A stretch of 40,543 nt of DNA from a virus: IMG/VR virus record IMGVR_UViG_3300025282_000086, positions 1 through 40,543 of that record; one strand, 5' to 3'. Positions within the stretch are counted from its first letter, which is position 1. Every line of letters starts with the position of its first letter. Shown in pieces: positions 28,654 to 37,113 of this stretch. Below the pieces are notes generated by a model that worked only from the letters and a program-made list of their open reading frames with translations, was not told the origin of the DNA and searched no databases. The position numbers were made by a program, and so were the translations under genes.

Positions 28654-30222
28654 ATGGCAACTTACACTCCTACTGCTTCGGCTACTTCGGGAGCAAGGAT
28701 ACCTTGGCCTATAGATAAACCTCTCTGTCGATTAGAAATATCTAAAAACATACCAACGCCTATAAAATATGAAGAAGATAATACAACATACACAGTACCT
28801 ATAGATGGGTCGTTTGCTACGACGCACGTAGGTACTGGCTGGATTCAATCTGGTAGAACATATCTTTTATCAGTTACAGTTCGTTATCAAATGGATGATG
28901 CTGGTGATGATTTAGTAATTACTATGTTGGAACGTAGTACTGGATCTAATGTGGTTATGGATGGTTCTAAAATGAAACACCTTGGTAGGCAAAATCCACC
29001 AACAAACCATTATTCTACGTATACTTTTGTTACTCAGTTTACTGCTAGTAGTACTAGTACAAATGGACCTATAGTTTACTTAGAACATACTGGAGCAGGT
29101 ACGGCAACTAGTCCTATACAAGACTATGCTCAAATGATTTTGTTTGACCTTACGGATATGACAGAAGGTAATGATTATTTCTACGAAGAGAACTCAACAG
29201 ATGCCTCTAATACAACTACCCCAGTTACGAGAGAATCCGCCACATTAAACTTAACAAAAGATAATAAAGGTCTTTGGTTATTGGGTGCTGCGTCTCAATA
29301 TAAGTGTAATAACGATAATGACTATGAGTCTACGGTTATTATTAGGAATCAAGATGCCTCAATTTTAGGGGGAGATGTTTTAACATTAGATACAAGTGAA
29401 ACAAATGATGAGGATATGCTTACATATACTACATTATTAGATAACGATTTATCAGATACTTCGTGGGATATACTACTAAAGACTAGTGACGAAACTGCGG
29501 CAGGCCGTGGTGTTTCTGCGAATCTAACACAACATAATAAAGTATTCGGTATTCGTCTTGGTAAATTTGTATCTTCTTCCTTTAGTTCAAACCAAGCTAC
29601 TGATACTTCAGCAACTAATGATACTAAGACAATATCTATTGAATTAACTGGTATTAAACCACAATATGATTCACCAAATTACCTAGTACTTCATGGTGGT
29701 CTTGCTAACTTTGAAAGTGGAACAGCCGCATCTAGGAAAAAGGTTAAGTTTTTTACTGATGTACAGTGGAAAAATACAGGGGGTACATATGCTAGGTATG
29801 GTGATGATGATCAACAAGCTTATAGTACATTAATTTGGCGAGGGAATACTGCGATAAGTGCAGACTATGATGATAAGTTACCTTGGTTATCTACAGTACC
29901 TCCTACAACCCTTAGTGGTATAGGAACATCTAGTGAACTATCCTTTAAGCTTGAGATTTGGAAGTCTCATCCTACAGGATCTAATGCAGATGTAGTAGAG
30001 GGTACTGATATATTTCTTGGTGTTATTGAGCTACCACCTGACTTAGACTATGACGATGGTGGATCTTATGTAGTTAAAGCAAACCATAGTACTTTATTAT
30101 GTGGGCCTACGACACTAGAAGAATGTATAAATACTCGTAATAGATTACTAGAGGCTAGGGGCTTTAAGGTTCCTGAGAGATGGGATACTGTTTGGACGAA
30201 ACAAGACATAGAAAAAACATAG
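28654..30222 (+). CDS. Hypothetical virion protein, 522 aa
   Basis: GGAGG precedes ATG 28654. The protein is large, Thr/Ser/Asp/Gly-rich and beta-rich, and lacks cysteine clusters or transmembrane segments; it resembles phage appendage or head-fibre proteins in composition. The last 45 residues look like a helical hinge (LEECINTRNRLLEARGFKVP). No family is recognised. Its place between portal and scaffold is not occupied by a comparable gene in T7. A structural role is inferred from location and composition. Confidence 0.6.
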   Translation: MATYTPTASATSGARIPWPIDKPLCRLEISKNIPTPIKYEEDNTTYTVPIDGSFATTHVGTGWIQSGRTYLLSVTVRYQMDDAGDDLVITMLERSTGSNVVMDGSKMKHLGRQNPPTNHYSTYTFVTQFTASSTSTNGPIVYLEHTGAGTATSPIQDYAQMILFDLTDMTEGNDYFYEENSTDASNTTTPVTRESATLNLTKDNKGLWLLGAASQYKCNNDNDYESTVIIRNQDASILGGDVLTLDTSETNDEDMLTYTTLLDNDLSDTSWDILLKTSDETAAGRGVSANLTQHNKVFGIRLGKFVSSSFSSNQATDTSATNDTKTISIELTGIKPQYDSPNYLVLHGGLANFESGTAASRKKVKFFTDVQWKNTGGTYARYGDDDQQAYSTLIWRGNTAISADYDDKLPWLSTVPPTTLSGIGTSSELSFKLEIWKSHPTGSNADVVEGTDIFLGVIELPPDLDYDDGGSYVVKANHSTLLCGPTTLEECINTRNRLLEARGFKVPERWDTVWTKQDIEKT

Positions 30223-30327
30223 GGGAATATTTTGTTTAGACTCCTTAGAATACTAACGTCAGGTTTTGTACTACCAAGTACGTATTTGGATTTTGAAACA
30301 ACTCATTTTAAAAGGGAGGATTTTATC

Positions 30328-30444
30328 ATGCCTACAGTTGGGAAGGGTAAGAAAAAGAAGAAATTTAAATATACCAAAGCAGGTATGAAAAAGGCTAAAG
30401 CTTATGCTAAGAGAACTGGCAAAAAAGTTAAGTATTCTAAGTAG
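30328..30444 (+). CDS. Lysine-rich 38-aa peptide
   Basis: AGGGAGG lies 9 nt upstream of ATG 30328, a strong signal. An in-frame extension to TTG 30232 is less supported. The product is mostly Lys with Gly, Ala and Tyr (VGKGKKKKKFKYTKAGMKKA), ending KVKYSK. Small Lys-rich peptides like this are encoded in the head module of several podoviruses and may neutralise packaged DNA; that function is inferred. The next gene starts inside its coding sequence. Confidence 0.7.
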   Translation: MPTVGKGKKKKKFKYTKAGMKKAKAYAKRTGKKVKYSK

Positions 30445-30817
30445 TTTATTTCTTGGGGGTTGTTTTTCTACGAATAAAACTAAGTTACCTTCTATCGCAC
30501 CTGAGAATGTAACAACCGATATGGTTGAAAGAGTACAGAGTTTGAATAACCTGTCTATTCTTAGTGCTATAGGGGGCTTTTGTTTACTAGCAGGTATGGT
30601 TCTTCTAGTATTAACCAGAGGATCTATGGGATGGAGGGCAATTTTAGGTGGTAGTTTAATGATCGTAGTTAATTACCTTATTGCTCTATATGCCTCATGG
30701 ATTTTTATTCCTGTAGTTGTTGTAACCGGAGCTATTAGTATAGCTTGGGGTTGGAAAATTATTGTTAAGATTATTAATGACGATAAGATCAAAGTAAAGG
30801 AGATCATTAGTGTTTAG
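30404..30817 (+). CDS. Putative membrane lipoprotein, 137 aa
   Basis: ATG 30404 lies in another frame inside the Lys-rich peptide gene (AAGG about 10 nt upstream), overlapping it by 41 nt. The N-terminus MLRELAKKLSILSSLFLGGC has the pattern of a lipoprotein signal with a lipobox ending in Cys at about residue 20. Three hydrophobic segments follow (about residues 53-72, 79-95 and 99-116) and a short basic/charged tail. A lipid-anchored or polytopic membrane protein in a cluster with two more membrane peptides suggests a lysis role (spanin or holin). This is not proven. Confidence 0.55.
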   Translation: MLRELAKKLSILSSLFLGGCFSTNKTKLPSIAPENVTTDMVERVQSLNNLSILSAIGGFCLLAGMVLLVLTRGSMGWRAILGGSLMIVVNYLIALYASWIFIPVVVVTGAISIAWGWKIIVKIINDDKIKVKEIISV

Positions 30818-30932
30818 TAGTGTGTTAGGAACAGTTTTTTATACTGCTGTAGTTTTTATAGTCGGTGGAATCATCGGCAGACCGTTATATACTTGGGTAA
30901 ATAAGATGATGCCTTGGTCTAAGTCAACTTAG
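30810..30932 (+). CDS. 40-aa single-span membrane peptide
   Basis: GTG 30810 follows AAAGGAG by 7 nt, overlapping the previous gene by 8 nt. The peptide has one hydrophobic helix (VLGTVFYTAVVFIVGGIIG) and a basic, Trp-containing tail. A holin-like or accessory lysis function fits its size and position. No family is recognised. Confidence 0.6.
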   Translation: MFSSVLGTVFYTAVVFIVGGIIGRPLYTWVNKMMPWSKST

Positions 30933-30946
30933 GGGGAACCATAGCT

Positions 30947-31114
30947 ATGGAATTAGAAGCATTCACAATAATAGAAGTCTTGATAGGAACAGGAATTGTT
31001 TCTATGTTATGGCAAATGAATAGACAACTAGGTTCTTTAGCTACGGAGATGAAACGCTTTTCAAACATGATATCAGATCATGAAACAAGAATAAGAAAAA
31101 TAGAAGGAAACTAA
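30947..31114 (+). CDS. 55-aa membrane protein with coiled-coil tail
   Basis: GGGGGAA precedes ATG 30947. The N-terminal helix (FTIIEVLIGTGIVSMLW) is membrane-spanning. The rest is a charged amphipathic helix (LATEMKRFSNMISDHETRIR). The topology of one span plus a cytoplasmic or periplasmic coiled coil is found in small holins and inner-membrane spanin subunits. It sits directly upstream of the scaffold gene; a lysis assignment is inference. Confidence 0.6.
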   Translation: MELEAFTIIEVLIGTGIVSMLWQMNRQLGSLATEMKRFSNMISDHETRIRKIEGN

Positions 31115-31115
31115 T

Positions 31116-32069
31116 ATGGCAGAGACAAATGAAACACAGCCGGAATTCGATTATCAACAGCCTGTTGTAAACGAAGCGGCAGAACAAGTACAAGAAATGC
31201 AGCAGGGGTTAACAGCTTCCCCGGATGATATGAATGCTATTGCTGAACGCGAAGCATTTAAGACTTACGTAAGCCAGCAAAATGTTGAGATGCCAGAGAA
31301 TTTCTCTGATGCCAATCAGTGGTTTGATAGTCTAAAAGAAGCACAAAAGAATTATACCCAAGGCCAGCAGGAATTGGCACAGATGAGACAACAGATGGCT
31401 CAGCAGCCAACTCAACCACAGCCAACTGAAGAGACTCAGGCACAGCCTGAAGTTCCGGTTGATACAGAAGATTCGGAATTAAGAATTCCTGAGGTTGAAG
31501 AGGTTCCTGAGGAACCCCAACCGTTATTCCAAAGTATTGAAAAAGAAGATTGGGATAGTTGGGGATATGAAATTGCTACTACCGGAGAACTTATGGATAA
31601 CACCATGAGTGAAATTAAAAGTAAGACCGGATTATCTGAGGAAATGATTAAAGATTTCGTAGCTGGACAAAAGGCTAAGATGAGAGAATCTTATGGTAAC
31701 TCCGCTAAGGTTGTTGGAGGTAAAGAGAATCTCCAAAGTATGCTTAAGTGGGCCTCAGAAAACCTCAGTGAACAAGAAAGATATGCAATTAATTATGGCT
31801 TTGCTAATAAAGCTATGAGAGAAACTACTCTTAGGGGACTACAGGCTAGGTATACTGATTCTACAGCTAATTCTCCTAAGGCTAAGGAGCCTGCCAAAAT
31901 GACAGGCAAAGTTAATGTAGGTTCCACAACGTCAGGACTAATGCCCTATGCAACAAAGCGTGAGTTTGCGGCTGATCGCAGTAATCCACGTTTTAGTATG
32001 GAACCGGCTTTTAGAAATGCTGTTGAGGAACGTATGATGAAAACTGATTTTAATTATCTTCCAGAGTGA
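31116..32069 (+). CDS. Capsid assembly scaffolding protein (T7 gp9-like), 317 aa
   Basis: The protein is acidic and Gln/Glu/Pro-rich. A long helical N-terminal region (NEAAEQVQEMQQGLTASPDD; ELAQMRQQMAQQ) leads into a folded C-terminal part near LLRWA-like IKDFVAGQKAKMRESYG and SMLKWASENLSEQERYAINY. Its place immediately before the major capsid gene and its length match T7 gp9 (307 aa), which helps build the procapsid and is then expelled. GAAGG precedes ATG 31116. Confidence 0.85.
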   Translation: MAETNETQPEFDYQQPVVNEAAEQVQEMQQGLTASPDDMNAIAEREAFKTYVSQQNVEMPENFSDANQWFDSLKEAQKNYTQGQQELAQMRQQMAQQPTQPQPTEETQAQPEVPVDTEDSELRIPEVEEVPEEPQPLFQSIEKEDWDSWGYEIATTGELMDNTMSEIKSKTGLSEEMIKDFVAGQKAKMRESYGNSAKVVGGKENLQSMLKWASENLSEQERYAINYGFANKAMRETTLRGLQARYTDSTANSPKAKEPAKMTGKVNVGSTTSGLMPYATKREFAADRSNPRFSMEPAFRNAVEERMMKTDFNYLPE

Positions 32070-32241
32070 GGGACAACTCTGGATAACTTGGTTACTCTTA
32101 AGTTAAGAACAATCCCCCTATATGGCAATGGATGTCTTAGATCTAGTTTAACCGCATATGGAGGACTCCGAAAGGAATAATCTAAAGTATGTCATCGTTA
32201 ATCGTCCCTTCGTTTTTGCTCAAATATAAGGAGATAAACCA
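32070..32241 (+). other. 172-nt leader before the major capsid gene
   Basis: No gene is seen in this stretch. It holds AAGGAG (32228-32233) 8 nt before the capsid ATG. TTAACCGCATATGGAGGA near 32148 partly resembles the family B motif (TAACCG and TAT shared), and may be a weak or diverged promoter. A short palindrome-like segment (CTTAAGTTAAG) lies near 32098. A long leader before the most abundant protein suggests separate control of capsid synthesis. Confidence 0.4.
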
Positions 32242-33402
32242 ATGGCACTTCCAGGTGACTCATTTGATGCAACAGCTACTGGTTTAGCTTATCGTGGGAG
32301 TAGTACTGCCGGAACGTCGAACACGACGCCACCCGGTAAGTTATGGCTTCCTATTTGGTCAGGCGAAGTGATTCATGCTTACGATGAATACAATTCGTTT
32401 GAACCGTTAGTTATGTCGAAGACCATTTCAAGTGGTCGAGAAATGCAATTCCCTGTGACGGGAACAGTCAGCCTCAACTCATCATGGGATGCAGGTGAGG
32501 AACTGCTTGGTAATCAGGATTCCACATCGGGAACCTTTAAGGTTCTTCTTGATAACCGTCCAATGGCTGCTCACTTTGAGATTGATAACATTGATCTCAT
32601 GTTAACACAGTGGGAATTCCGTGCAGAGTTAGCGCGTCAGGCAGGTATGACACTTGCTAATACTCGGGATAAGCAGATTTATGCTTATCTGGTTCGTGCT
32701 TCGTGTGAAGCGAAGCTTACTAATGATCCACGATCAGATCTGTCATTACATGATGGATTCCAAGGGTCGGACTATGATAACCTTGGTGTAGCCGCAGGCA
32801 CACCTACGGCTCGAACTTCGTCTGCCTTGGCATATTTACAAGACCTAGAGGATTTCGTGGTTCATCTTCAGAACAATAATATTGCAACTGAAGGTGTATA
32901 TAGTGTTGTCAATCCTCGTGCGTTCCAAGACATTCGCGCTCTTGGTGTTGCACGAACTCAAGCTACGGCGATTGACTCACAGCCAATGTTTGGTGGTGTT
33001 GCGCAGGCTGGTGGCTTAGGCCGACAGTTTACGGAAGGTATGAATAGTTTACAGGATTCCCTACAATACATGGGTGTTACAATTATTAAGTCTAATCATA
33101 TTCTTCTTGATAACGACCCTGATATTGGTGAAGCTAAGTATGTTCTTAATTATGCCGATGGGCAGATTAGGGCTGTAACTTGGCAGAAGGGTGCTGTAGC
33201 GGCTCTCAAGCTTCAGGGCTTGAAGGTTGATACGGTGGATGATATCCGTCGTAATACAGTATTCACGGTCGCATCTATGATGGCTGGTACGGGCGTTTTG
33301 CGTCCAGAGTGTGCGGTATTCCATTCGGGATATGCTGCTTCAGCCGGTCGTGCTGCAATGATTACGCAGCTTGATATGACCGCAGAGTACAATGACGCTT
33401 GA
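32242..33402 (+). CDS. Major capsid protein (T7 gp10-like), 386 aa
   Basis: It forms the icosahedral shell with the HK97 fold. The sequence LPIWSGEVIHAYDEYNSFEP, SGREMQFPVTGTVSL and the E-loop/A-domain blocks LLDNRPMAAHFEIDNIDLM and FRAELARQAGMTLANTRDKQ match T7-type gp10. The length is near that of T7 gp10A (345 aa) with about 40 more. It is preceded by the scaffold gene and followed by a strong terminator, as in T7 (gp10 then Tphi). AAGGAG precedes ATG 32242. Confidence 0.95.
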   Translation: MALPGDSFDATATGLAYRGSSTAGTSNTTPPGKLWLPIWSGEVIHAYDEYNSFEPLVMSKTISSGREMQFPVTGTVSLNSSWDAGEELLGNQDSTSGTFKVLLDNRPMAAHFEIDNIDLMLTQWEFRAELARQAGMTLANTRDKQIYAYLVRASCEAKLTNDPRSDLSLHDGFQGSDYDNLGVAAGTPTARTSSALAYLQDLEDFVVHLQNNNIATEGVYSVVNPRAFQDIRALGVARTQATAIDSQPMFGGVAQAGGLGRQFTEGMNSLQDSLQYMGVTIIKSNHILLDNDPDIGEAKYVLNYADGQIRAVTWQKGAVAALKLQGLKVDTVDDIRRNTVFTVASMMAGTGVLRPECAVFHSGYAASAGRAAMITQLDMTAEYNDA

Positions 33403-33434
33403 TCTTTGATCATAGTTGTCATTCAGTTTGACAC

Positions 33435-33473
33435 GGTGGGCCTCCCTTTAGGGGGAGGTCTACCTTTTATTTT
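33435..33473 (+). terminator. Intrinsic terminator after the capsid gene
   Basis: GGTGGGCCTCCC (33435-33446) pairs with GGGAGGTCTACC (33453-33464), 12 bp including two G-U pairs, with a 6-nt loop. TTTTATTTT follows immediately. Its position directly after the capsid gene mirrors Tphi of T7 and would raise capsid mRNA relative to the tail genes. Confidence 0.9.
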
Positions 33474-33490
33474 AACTAAGGAGGATTCTA

Positions 33491-34162
33491 ATGGGATATC
33501 TTACAAGACTTAACGCTGTTAATGAAATGCTATTAGCAGCAGGTGAATCTCTGGTGTCAGATCTTGATGAATCCTCTGGTGTAGACACAAGTATTGCTGA
33601 GTTTATGTTAGATAATACTTCTGATGAATATCAGTTTAGAGGATTAGCTCATAACACATACATTCAAAAGAAGAAACCAGATTCCAACAATAAAATCTTC
33701 CTTCCAAATGATGCTATTAATATTACCTTATTAAGTCACCATACTAGTAACAATACCGCAGATGGATTTGATGGTTATATTATTGAAGCAGGTATTCGTG
33801 GTGAACCAAATGGTTATCTGTTTAATATTACTGAACAGACCGATCAATGGGAAGCTGGTACAGAATATACAGTAGAAATTATTCAGCGAATACGTTGGGA
33901 AGATATGGATTCTTCGATTCAAAAGGCTGTGGTTGCTGGAGCCGCTAGATGGTATCAAATGATTACCCAAGGTGACGAAGCTGCTGACGCTTTCTTGGCA
34001 CAGAAAGAAGCTATGGGTATGGCTGAAGGTAAAGCTTCTGATGCAAAAACTAAAAGTAGAAATATATTTGATGGAGACTTAAGCAGACGAGCAATTCGTA
34101 GAGAACACTTCTTATTTACCAATGATCCCGCTAGATTTAGATTCTGGCGAGCAACTATGTAG
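33491..34162 (+). CDS. Tail tubular protein A (T7 gp11-like adaptor), 223 aa
   Basis: It forms the ring between portal and nozzle. The N-terminus TRLNAVNEMLLAAGESLVSD with VDTSIAEFMLD is characteristic of this family. The C-terminal half contains IRWEDMDSSIQKAVVAGAAR and YQMITQGDEAADAFLAQKEA, also typical. AAGGAGG precedes ATG 33491. The length (223 aa) is close to T7 gp11 (196 aa). It is followed at 10 nt by the nozzle gene. Confidence 0.92.
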   Translation: MGYLTRLNAVNEMLLAAGESLVSDLDESSGVDTSIAEFMLDNTSDEYQFRGLAHNTYIQKKKPDSNNKIFLPNDAINITLLSHHTSNNTADGFDGYIIEAGIRGEPNGYLFNITEQTDQWEAGTEYTVEIIQRIRWEDMDSSIQKAVVAGAARWYQMITQGDEAADAFLAQKEAMGMAEGKASDAKTKSRNIFDGDLSRRAIRREHFLFTNDPARFRFWRATM

Positions 34163-34171
34163 GAGTGAATC

Positions 34172-37102
34172 ATGGCTAAAAGAAAAAGATCTGTAAAAAC
34201 TGTTAACCAAAGGATTGCGATTAATACTTTAGGTGGCGGTGTTGGTAGACAAGCTCCAAGTAAACGATTGCCGTCTGAAGCAGAGACTATAGAAAATTGT
34301 TATGTAACACTAGAACGATCTATTTCTAAACGATCAGGATTTGAAATCTTTAGAAATAATGAGGGCGGGTTTCAATATGATTTAAATATTGATGATATCG
34401 AGAGTAAAGATCTTTGGTTTCACTGGTTCGATGTAGCTAGTAATGCTAGATATCTTATTATGATTGATTTTAATGCAACTAGTTCTTCCCAACAATTCCT
34501 TTGGATCTTTAGATTAATGGCATTAGGATGGAAGGACATTTCTCCCGCCAATAATTCAATCGGCCCTGAACTACGACGTTATCTAACTCATAGAAACGAT
34601 GAATATTCTACAGCTAGAGAAGCCTTACGATGTATTTCAGTTGGACAAGCCTTAATTATTTTAAACCGTACAGTTAAGACGGGATTTTCCAGCCAAGATT
34701 CAGGACCGGGCTGGCCCTTTGGATCAGGATCGGCTCCTATAGCTGGCCTTGAAAAAGCCGCCTTTAGATATGTTTTGGGATTACATGCTGCCGATCCAAA
34801 TACTTCATATAACGCACAAAACGTATCTAGTGAAGGATCTGGATTAGCTGTAAAGATGAATTATGCAGGAACTAAAGTAACAGAAGTTACTTCTCCCGGC
34901 GATGGTTATAAGCTTGACGATGTAGTTAAATTTAATAATAATACCTTTCGATTAACTAATCCAGCAAACTATATGTTTGATTTAGATGGTAATTTAATGA
35001 ACAATATTGATCTTAAAGGTAGACCTATAACCTATTATACTACTGTAGAACAAGACCCATTAGCCGAAGCAACAGAATGGACCCCATTAAATGCCTATAT
35101 TACTGGTGACTTTGTAATAGGAGGTAGTCCTCGACAGGTATATAAAGTTATTAATACTATAGCTGATGGAACAGACGAAATAGAAACAACTAATTATCTC
35201 GCAGTAAGAGATGGTAAACTTATTGAGGTAGAGGATTGGGCTTATCCTGATAATGATTTTAAGTACAAGGGACAATCTCTAGATAACTTTGGTTCAATTA
35301 AGTTTCCTCCCCTAAAGACAGATATCTCTGCAAACAACGGATCAACCGACACAGTGTTTTCGGATGGTAGAGGCATCAGTAGAACCGCAGAAACATTAAG
35401 GGCTTTATATCCTAATACCGGAGATAAAGCCGATAATGGAGATGCTACAGGTATGGGAAAGGTTTACTTTACAGCAGGTGCATATCTAGCTGCCATGCCC
35501 GGATACTACCGCATCATCTCAAAGAATGCAGAAGAGGGAGGATCTGGAAGACCCTTTACACAGAAGGTTAGGACTCCAGAAGGTCATTGTATGTTTGATT
35601 CTAATAGGATGCCGGTTAGGCTTTCTTTGGTTAATTCTAATAACTTTGAGTTTGAACCGATTGAGTGGGATCCAAGAACCAACGGTACTTTAAAGACAAA
35701 CCCCGGACCAGCAATTTTTACAAAAGATGATGAAAGCCTTAGACAAATAGAAATAAATAGTATTGCTTTTTACCGTGGACGTTTATTCTTTAGTGCTGCT
35801 GATACTTTATTCTCTTCAAGAATTGGAGACTTTGATAACTTTTGGTTTGAGGACGCAGGCAATATTGTTGCTAGTGATCCTATTGATCTTCAAGCTTCTT
35901 CTAATAAGTATTCTCGTATTAATGCTATGATTCCATTCTCAGACTATCTATTTATTAATACCGATAGTGATGCTCAATTTGAATTACTGGGATCAGAAAA
36001 TACCATAACACCCTTCACAGCAGAATTGGCTCCTACTGCATTTTATTCAACCGCACCATTAGTTGATCCAGTTCTTATGGGATCACAGATCTATTTCTTT
36101 GCTGATAAGAAGATGTATATTTATTTCTCAACACAAACAGGCAGTATTGCTAGTGCTTTAGAAGTAAGCTCTCATTGTCCTGATTATCTACCATCAGAAT
36201 TTGGTAGTACCGCAGTTGCTGGATCAAGAGATACTATTTTCTTTGTAGATGAAGATAATAAAAACGAAATCTTTGTTTATTCAAATCGTTATTCAGGAGA
36301 TCGGGTAATTCAAAATGCATTTCATAAGTGGGTATTAAATTCTGAAGATCAGGTGTTAAGTTTAACCCACTTTGACGATAAACTATATGCAGTTATCCAA
36401 AAACCTAGAGGCGATGGTACAACAATTCTTTATTTAGAGCGTATTGCTATGTCAGATGAGGAATATACAAAACCTAGAATTGATCATAGATATAAACACA
36501 TTACTGCCGATGAAAATACAGAGTATTTACCAGAAACAGACCAAACCAGAATAGTTGTTCCTTTCTTAGCTCCCAATATTAATGAGGTTATCTTAGATGA
36601 TGGCTGGGGAGAGTTAAAGTATTTAAGAATAACACCAGATTCTGTAGTTACTTATGTCGATAGCAAACAAACTTGGGTTACTATCCAAGGAAACTATAAA
36701 ACAATAGATAATAAGTTTTACCTTGGTGAATCCTTTTTGATGAATGTTGAACTATCCCAACAATTCTTTAGGGATGAAAACAATAATATCATAAACGGTA
36801 TCTTAAGCCTAAAATCAATGTCGATACGTCATTCCTATACAGGAAACTATAGACTTGAGGTAAAGCGTCGAGGACGAGCGGCATTAGTAACAACTTTTGA
36901 TGTAAACCAACTTGGCGTACGTGGACAAACTTTAGGTTCTTTAGAATTATTTGAACCTGAAGGTGAGATGACAGCAAAAATTTTAGGCTTTGGTTCAGAA
37001 ACACAAATATTTATCAAGAGTGATTTTCCCACTCCCGTCAATATATCTAATATGGAAATCAAAGCCATGTTTAGACCCACATACAGTTCTGTCTTAGATT
37101 AA
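34172..37102 (+). CDS. Tail tubular protein B (T7 gp12-like nozzle), 976 aa
   Basis: It builds the tail nozzle and carries the fibres. The N-terminal block INTLGGGVGRQAPSKRLPSE, followed by AETIENCYVTLERSISKRSG, fits gp12-type proteins. Later segments include NFWFEDAGNIVASDPIDLQA and VLSLTHFDDKLYAVIQKPRG. It is larger than T7 gp12 (794 aa), mainly in the middle (residues about 180-480), where inserted beta domains may lie. AGGAG precedes ATG 34172. Confidence 0.92.
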   Translation: MAKRKRSVKTVNQRIAINTLGGGVGRQAPSKRLPSEAETIENCYVTLERSISKRSGFEIFRNNEGGFQYDLNIDDIESKDLWFHWFDVASNARYLIMIDFNATSSSQQFLWIFRLMALGWKDISPANNSIGPELRRYLTHRNDEYSTAREALRCISVGQALIILNRTVKTGFSSQDSGPGWPFGSGSAPIAGLEKAAFRYVLGLHAADPNTSYNAQNVSSEGSGLAVKMNYAGTKVTEVTSPGDGYKLDDVVKFNNNTFRLTNPANYMFDLDGNLMNNIDLKGRPITYYTTVEQDPLAEATEWTPLNAYITGDFVIGGSPRQVYKVINTIADGTDEIETTNYLAVRDGKLIEVEDWAYPDNDFKYKGQSLDNFGSIKFPPLKTDISANNGSTDTVFSDGRGISRTAETLRALYPNTGDKADNGDATGMGKVYFTAGAYLAAMPGYYRIISKNAEEGGSGRPFTQKVRTPEGHCMFDSNRMPVRLSLVNSNNFEFEPIEWDPRTNGTLKTNPGPAIFTKDDESLRQIEINSIAFYRGRLFFSAADTLFSSRIGDFDNFWFEDAGNIVASDPIDLQASSNKYSRINAMIPFSDYLFINTDSDAQFELLGSENTITPFTAELAPTAFYSTAPLVDPVLMGSQIYFFADKKMYIYFSTQTGSIASALEVSSHCPDYLPSEFGSTAVAGSRDTIFFVDEDNKNEIFVYSNRYSGDRVIQNAFHKWVLNSEDQVLSLTHFDDKLYAVIQKPRGDGTTILYLERIAMSDEEYTKPRIDHRYKHITADENTEYLPETDQTRIVVPFLAPNINEVILDDGWGELKYLRITPDSVVTYVDSKQTWVTIQGNYKTIDNKFYLGESFLMNVELSQQFFRDENNNIINGILSLKSMSIRHSYTGNYRLEVKRRGRAALVTTFDVNQLGVRGQTLGSLELFEPEGEMTAKILGFGSETQIFIKSDFPTPVNISNMEIKAMFRPTYSSVLD

Positions 37103-37113
37103 GGAGAAAAGAC

